A DNA stretch of 64,000 nucleotides, taken from assembly GCA_038251625.1 (NCBI GenBank), contig JBBSBE010000002.1:1-64000 (forward strand). The letters run 5' to 3'. The DNA is from JBBQXK01 sp038251625 (GTDB taxonomy: Bacteria; Pseudomonadota; Alphaproteobacteria; Rhodobacterales; Rhodobacteraceae). The position numbers and the translations under genes were made by a program. The notes below the pieces were generated by a model. The model did no database searches. It saw only the letters and a list, made by a program, of their open reading frames with translations, and was not told the origin of the DNA. Positions 60,629-64,000 of the stretch are shown one piece after another (the first letter of the stretch is position 1; every line of letters starts with the position of its first letter).

Positions 60629-63433
60629 ATGACGCTTTTTCCTTTTGCCGCTCGACTGACCCGCGCGCCCATTGCCTACGATCCCGAAGCGGGCGCCGAG
60701 GCGGCGGCGGATTTCGCCGAACTGCCAGCGGAGACACGCGCAATCATTGCCGGGGCGGCGGGGGGCAGCCCGTTTCTGAAAGGCGTCTTCGCGCGCGAGG
60801 CACCGTGGCTGCGCGTGGCGCTGACGCTCGCGCCTGAAACGGCGCTCGCAACCCTGCTTCAGCCCTTGCCCGAGATCGCGCCTGACAAGCTGGCCGATGC
60901 GCTGCGCGTGGCCAAGCGGCGTGTGGCTGCCCTTGTGGCGCTGGCCGATCTGGGTGGCGTCTGGAGCCTTGGCGCCGTCACGGGCGCGCTGACACGACTG
61001 GCGGATGCGGCCCTTGCCCGTGCGGTAACCGCCTATGTGGGGGATGAGATTGCGCGCGGGCGGCTGCCGGGTGCGACGCCCGCCGACGCGGCCACGGGGG
61101 CGGGGTTCGTGGTGCTGGCGATGGGCAAGATGGGGGCAGGGGAGCTGAACTACTCCTCCGACATCGATCTTGTGTGCCTTTACGATGATGCCCTCTATCC
61201 CGGTGTCGAGGCAGAGGCGCGCGCGGCTTTCGTCCGCGTCACCCGCCGCATCTGCGCGCTTTTGTCGGATCGGACCGCAGAAGGCTATGTCTTCCGAACC
61301 GATTTGCGCCTGCGCCCTGATGCTGCAGTTACGCCCGTCTGCCTGTCGCTCAGCGCAGCCGAGCAATACTATGAGAGCGCCGGGCGGACGTGGGAACGTG
61401 CCGCCTACATCAAGGCCCGGCCCTGCGCGGGGGATCTTGCGGCGGGCGCGCGCTTTCTGGCCACGCTGACGCCCTTCGTCTGGCGCAGGCACCTCGATTT
61501 CGCGGCGATCGAGGACGCACATGCCATGCGTCTGCGCATCCGCGATCACCGCAAACTGCACGGCGCGCTGGTGGTCGAGGGGCACGATCTGAAGCTGGGG
61601 CAGGGTGGTATCCGCGAAATCGAGTTCTTCACCCAGACCCGCCAATTGATCGCGGGCGGTCGCGATCCTGCACTGCGGGACCGCACAACGCTTGGTGCGC
61701 TGAAGGCATTGGCGACAAAAGGATGGGTTGCGAAGCCGGAAGCGGAAGAACTGGCTGCCCACTATGCCGCGCACCGCGAAGTGGAGCATCGCTTGCAGAT
61801 GGTCAATGATGCGCAGACCCACGCGATGCCCGCCTCGGCCGATGGGATGGATAGGATTGCAAGGCTCTGCGGCGCGGCCGATACGGCCACGTTCAGGGTG
61901 GCCCTGCATGCGCGGCTCGCTCGGGTTGAAGCGTTGACGGGTGGCTTCTTTGCACCCACCGAGGCCGAGCCCGCGCCGCCCATCAGCACCGCCGCGCGCG
62001 CGGTGATGGATCGGTGGCCGGGCTATGCGGCCCTCCGGTCGGAACGGGCGGTCGCGATTTTTGCGCGCCTGAAGCCGGTGATCCTGCAACGGCTAGCCCG
62101 CGCCGCAAACCCGGATGAGGCGCTGGCGGCGTTCGACGGCTTTCTTGCTGGGCTGCCGGCCGGTGTGCAGCTTTTTGCGCTGTTCGAGGCAAATCCGACG
62201 CTTGTTGACCTGATCGTCGATATCGCGGCAACGGCGCCCCCCCTTGCACGGCACCTTGCGCGCAATGCCGATGTGTTCGACGCTGTGATCGGTGGCAGCT
62301 TCTTTGCGCCCTGGCCGGGTGCCGCAGCCCTTGCAGCGTTGCTTGCCGCGGCAATGGAGACTGAAGCGGATTACGAACGCCGCCTGGATGCCGCGAGGCG
62401 TTGGGCGCGGGAATGGCATTTCCGGATCGGCGTCCATCACCTGCGCGGGCTGATCGACGCATTCGAGGCGGGCAAACACTATGCCGATCTGGCCGAGGCT
62501 GTGGTGCGCGGTGTCTGGCCCGTCGTGGGGGATGCGTTTTCTGCGCGGCACGGCCCGCCGCCGGGCCGGGGGGCTGCGGTGGTCGGGATGGGCAGCCTCG
62601 GGGCAGGGCGGTTGAACGCGCTGTCCGACCTCGACCTGATCGTCATTTATGATCCCGATGGCCAAGACACGAGCACGGGGCCCAAACCGCTGGCCGCGCG
62701 GGCCTATTTCGCCCGGCTGACGCAGGCACTGGTAACGGCCCTCGCCGCCCCGACCGCCGCAGGGCGGCTTTATGAGGTGGACATGCGCCTGCGCCCCTCC
62801 GGACGGCAGGGACCGGTGGCCACATCGATTGCGGCCTTTGCGAGCTATCAGCGGACAGAAGCCTGGACGTGGGAACACCTTGCGCTGACCCGCGCACGCG
62901 TTTTGGCCGGCACGCCAGATCTGGTGTCAGAGATCGAGGGCATCCGCCGCGCCGTCCTTGGCGAAAAGGGGAAGGGCACGACCGTGATGGCGGATACGGC
63001 TGCCATGCGCGCGCGGTTGTTCACGGCCAAGGGGCCAGAGGGGCCATGGGAGGCGAAGCTCGGGCCCGGTCGCTTGCTGGACATTGCCCTTTTCGCGCAA
63101 TCCTGCGCCTTGCGCGCGGGTCAGCCTGCGCGCCGCACCGAGGCACAGTTGCGCCATGGCGTGCGCGCGGGGCTTTTGACGGGGGAGGAAGAAGATGTTC
63201 TTCTGGCCGCCCACCGTCTGTGCTGGCGCCTGCAGGAAGCATCGCGGCTTTTGACAGATCGCCCGCTCGACCCGCAGACGTTGGGCGAGGCAGGGCGCGC
63301 CTTTTTGTTGCGGGAAACGGGGGAAACGAGCCTTATGTCGCTTTCCGCCCGGCTTTCGGCGGCGGTGGAGGCGGCAGCGGCAGTGATTGACGCAAGCATG
63401 CCGCAAACGGAGGCACCAGATGGCCCGCGATGA
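60629..63433 (+). CDS. glnE: Bifunctional glutamine synthetase adenylyltransferase/deadenylase
   Basis: A 934-residue GlnE with two nucleotidyltransferase domains. The N-terminal one has MGKMGAGELNYSSDIDLVCL and the C-terminal one MGSLGAGRLNALSDLDLIVI, each with the metal-binding D-x-D. A helical linker region (PII-binding) lies between. It adds or removes AMP on glutamine synthetase according to nitrogen status. It is divergent from the deacylase gene with a 93-base gap. The start ATG 60629 has a weak ribosome site. The next small gene overlaps its end by 14 bases. Confidence 0.95.
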   Translation: MTLFPFAARLTRAPIAYDPEAGAEAAADFAELPAETRAIIAGAAGGSPFLKGVFAREAPWLRVALTLAPETALATLLQPLPEIAPDKLADALRVAKRRVAALVALADLGGVWSLGAVTGALTRLADAALARAVTAYVGDEIARGRLPGATPADAATGAGFVVLAMGKMGAGELNYSSDIDLVCLYDDALYPGVEAEARAAFVRVTRRICALLSDRTAEGYVFRTDLRLRPDAAVTPVCLSLSAAEQYYESAGRTWERAAYIKARPCAGDLAAGARFLATLTPFVWRRHLDFAAIEDAHAMRLRIRDHRKLHGALVVEGHDLKLGQGGIREIEFFTQTRQLIAGGRDPALRDRTTLGALKALATKGWVAKPEAEELAAHYAAHREVEHRLQMVNDAQTHAMPASADGMDRIARLCGAADTATFRVALHARLARVEALTGGFFAPTEAEPAPPISTAARAVMDRWPGYAALRSERAVAIFARLKPVILQRLARAANPDEALAAFDGFLAGLPAGVQLFALFEANPTLVDLIVDIAATAPPLARHLARNADVFDAVIGGSFFAPWPGAAALAALLAAAMETEADYERRLDAARRWAREWHFRIGVHHLRGLIDAFEAGKHYADLAEAVVRGVWPVVGDAFSARHGPPPGRGAAVVGMGSLGAGRLNALSDLDLIVIYDPDGQDTSTGPKPLAARAYFARLTQALVTALAAPTAAGRLYEVDMRLRPSGRQGPVATSIAAFASYQRTEAWTWEHLALTRARVLAGTPDLVSEIEGIRRAVLGEKGKGTTVMADTAAMRARLFTAKGPEGPWEAKLGPGRLLDIALFAQSCALRAGQPARRTEAQLRHGVRAGLLTGEEEDVLLAAHRLCWRLQEASRLLTDRPLDPQTLGEAGRAFLLRETGETSLMSLSARLSAAVEAAAAVIDASMPQTEAPDGPR

Positions 63434-63716
63434 AGACGACCCCAAGGGACTGATGCGCGAAAGCTACCAGATTGATGGCATCACGCTTGGTGAATGCCGC
63501 TCTGTCTTTATGGACTGGGCGCTGAGCCTTGCCCCCGACGATCCCGCCGCGCCCCGCATCCTGCGGCTTCTGGCGCGGTACGGCGCGGCTGCACCGGACC
63601 ATCCGATGACGCAGGTTCTGCATGAGGGGCGCGCTGCGGCGCCCCCGGCCAAGCGCCGGGGTGGGCGGGCAGGGCGGATCAGCGCAGGCCCGCCGCTTCA
63701 GCCGCCAGAGACGTGA
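63420..63716 (+). CDS. Small protein of unknown function after glnE
   Basis: A 98-residue protein with a conserved-looking first half: KGLMRESYQIDGITLGECRS and VFMDWALSLAPDDPAAPRIL, then LLARYGAAAPDHPMTQVLHEG. The last third is a basic Pro/Ala/Gly-rich tail. The start ATG 63420 has CGGAGGC just upstream and lies inside the end of glnE, so translation is coupled. The 3' end overlaps the convergent eda gene by 38 bases. I cannot name the family. Confidence 0.8.
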   Translation: MARDEDDPKGLMRESYQIDGITLGECRSVFMDWALSLAPDDPAAPRILRLLARYGAAAPDHPMTQVLHEGRAAAPPAKRRGGRAGRISAGPPLQPPET

Positions 63717-64000
63717 TTGCCGCCCAGTCACCTGCCGCCATCGCTGCCTTCGGCGCGACCCATGAGCCACCGACGCAAAGGATGTTCGGCAATGCGAGGT
63801 AATCTCGCGCCTTGGCGAGGGTAATCCCACCCGTCGGGCAAAATTTCACCTGCGGCAGGGGCGACCCGATGGACTTGAGGTATGCGGCACCACCAGCCTG
63901 CTCGGCCGGAAAGAACTTTTGCACGGTGTAGCCCTTTTCGAGCAGCGCCATGATTTCAGATGCGGTGGCGGCACCGGGCAGAAGTGGCAGCTCATGTTCG
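63679..64000 (-). CDS. eda: KDPG/KHG aldolase, C-terminal part (partial)
   Basis: The last 107 codons of an Entner-Doudoroff aldolase whose start lies beyond the window. ELPLLPGAATASEI, the Schiff-base Lys in VQKFFPAEQAGG, KFCPTGGITLAKARDYL and CVGGSWVAP match Eda. The enzyme splits 2-keto-3-deoxy-6-phosphogluconate into pyruvate and glyceraldehyde 3-phosphate. This fits an organism using glucose, from the agl and glk block, by the Entner-Doudoroff route. Confidence 0.93.
   Translation of the reverse strand, partial: EHELPLLPGAATASEIMALLEKGYTVQKFFPAEQAGGAAYLKSIGSPLPQVKFCPTGGITLAKARDYLALPNILCVGGSWVAPKAAMAAGDWAAITSLAAEAAGLR

Noticed and set aside
60056..62089. 677-codon open frame on the minus strand
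   Set aside because: Only the last 159 codons (to ATG 60535) encode the YbaK-like protein. The rest is antisense to glnE and open because of high GC codon bias.

Overview
The window looks like a chromosomal segment of a Rhodobacterales alphaproteobacterium (Roseobacter/Rhodobacter group). It is GC-rich. It carries cckA, a recA promoter with the Rhodobacter-type SOS motif GTTC-N7-GATC, an IscR-headed suf operon, a VPLPA-CTERM protein, a TakP-like TRAP system and the aglEFGAK alpha-glucoside operon. No phage, integrase, insertion sequence, CRISPR array or rRNA was seen. Most of the window is core or conserved accessory metabolism.

Layout. 1-2563: the end of phosphoglucomutase, a small beta-rich protein of unknown role, and an MttB-family methyltransferase. 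2635-6753: a LuxR-type response regulator, a FIST-domain (NosP-like) sensor and a NahK/ErcS-type hybrid kinase. 6847-11150: a form II CO-dehydrogenase-like coxG-S-L-M set. 11184-21170: glk, a GH1 beta-glucosidase and aglR on the minus strand, divergent from aglEFGAK. 21236-25438: a 38-codon membrane peptide, a FemAB-like protein, agmatinase, a PhyH dioxygenase, a decayed LysE pseudogene and a glutamine amidotransferase. 25604-35615: guaB, an RsmB-like methyltransferase, cckA, a sulfotransferase, recA, alaS and a DUF1330 protein. 35736-41462: a VPLPA-CTERM protein, a LuxR regulator, typA, a glycine-rich secreted protein and a YitT protein. 41562-44382: icd and a three-gene HD/unknown/hydrolase operon. 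44533-52916: iscR, a cysteine desulfurase, sufB, ybjQ, a methyltransferase-like gene, sufC, sufD, two Yip1-like genes and sufS. 52966-57676: tRNA-Arg(CCG) and a TRAP transporter. 57673-64000: a VOC protein, bpt, RDD and DUF2852 proteins, a YbaK deacylase, glnE, a small unknown and the end of eda.

How genes work together. The agl block imports alpha-glucosides (AglEFGK), splits them inside the cell (AglA), and phosphorylates glucose (Glk). AglR probably controls both arms through two matching operators. Pgm and Eda (Entner-Doudoroff) connect to the same sugar flow. The suf block builds Fe-S clusters under an IscR that lacks the canonical cluster ligands. CckA, with a perfect CtrA site upstream, belongs to the CtrA phosphorelay.

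Non-coding highlights. Three copies of a 24-bp perfect or near-perfect palindrome lie in intergenic gaps, one with a compensatory base-pair change. Two strong hairpins without T tracts each sit between a binding-protein gene and its permease genes. Two LexA-type motifs precede recA, one of them inside its promoter spacer. No obviously unprecedented multi-gene system was found. The best leads are the NosP/NahK module, the cysteine-poor IscR with unusual suf passengers, and the palindromic repeat family.
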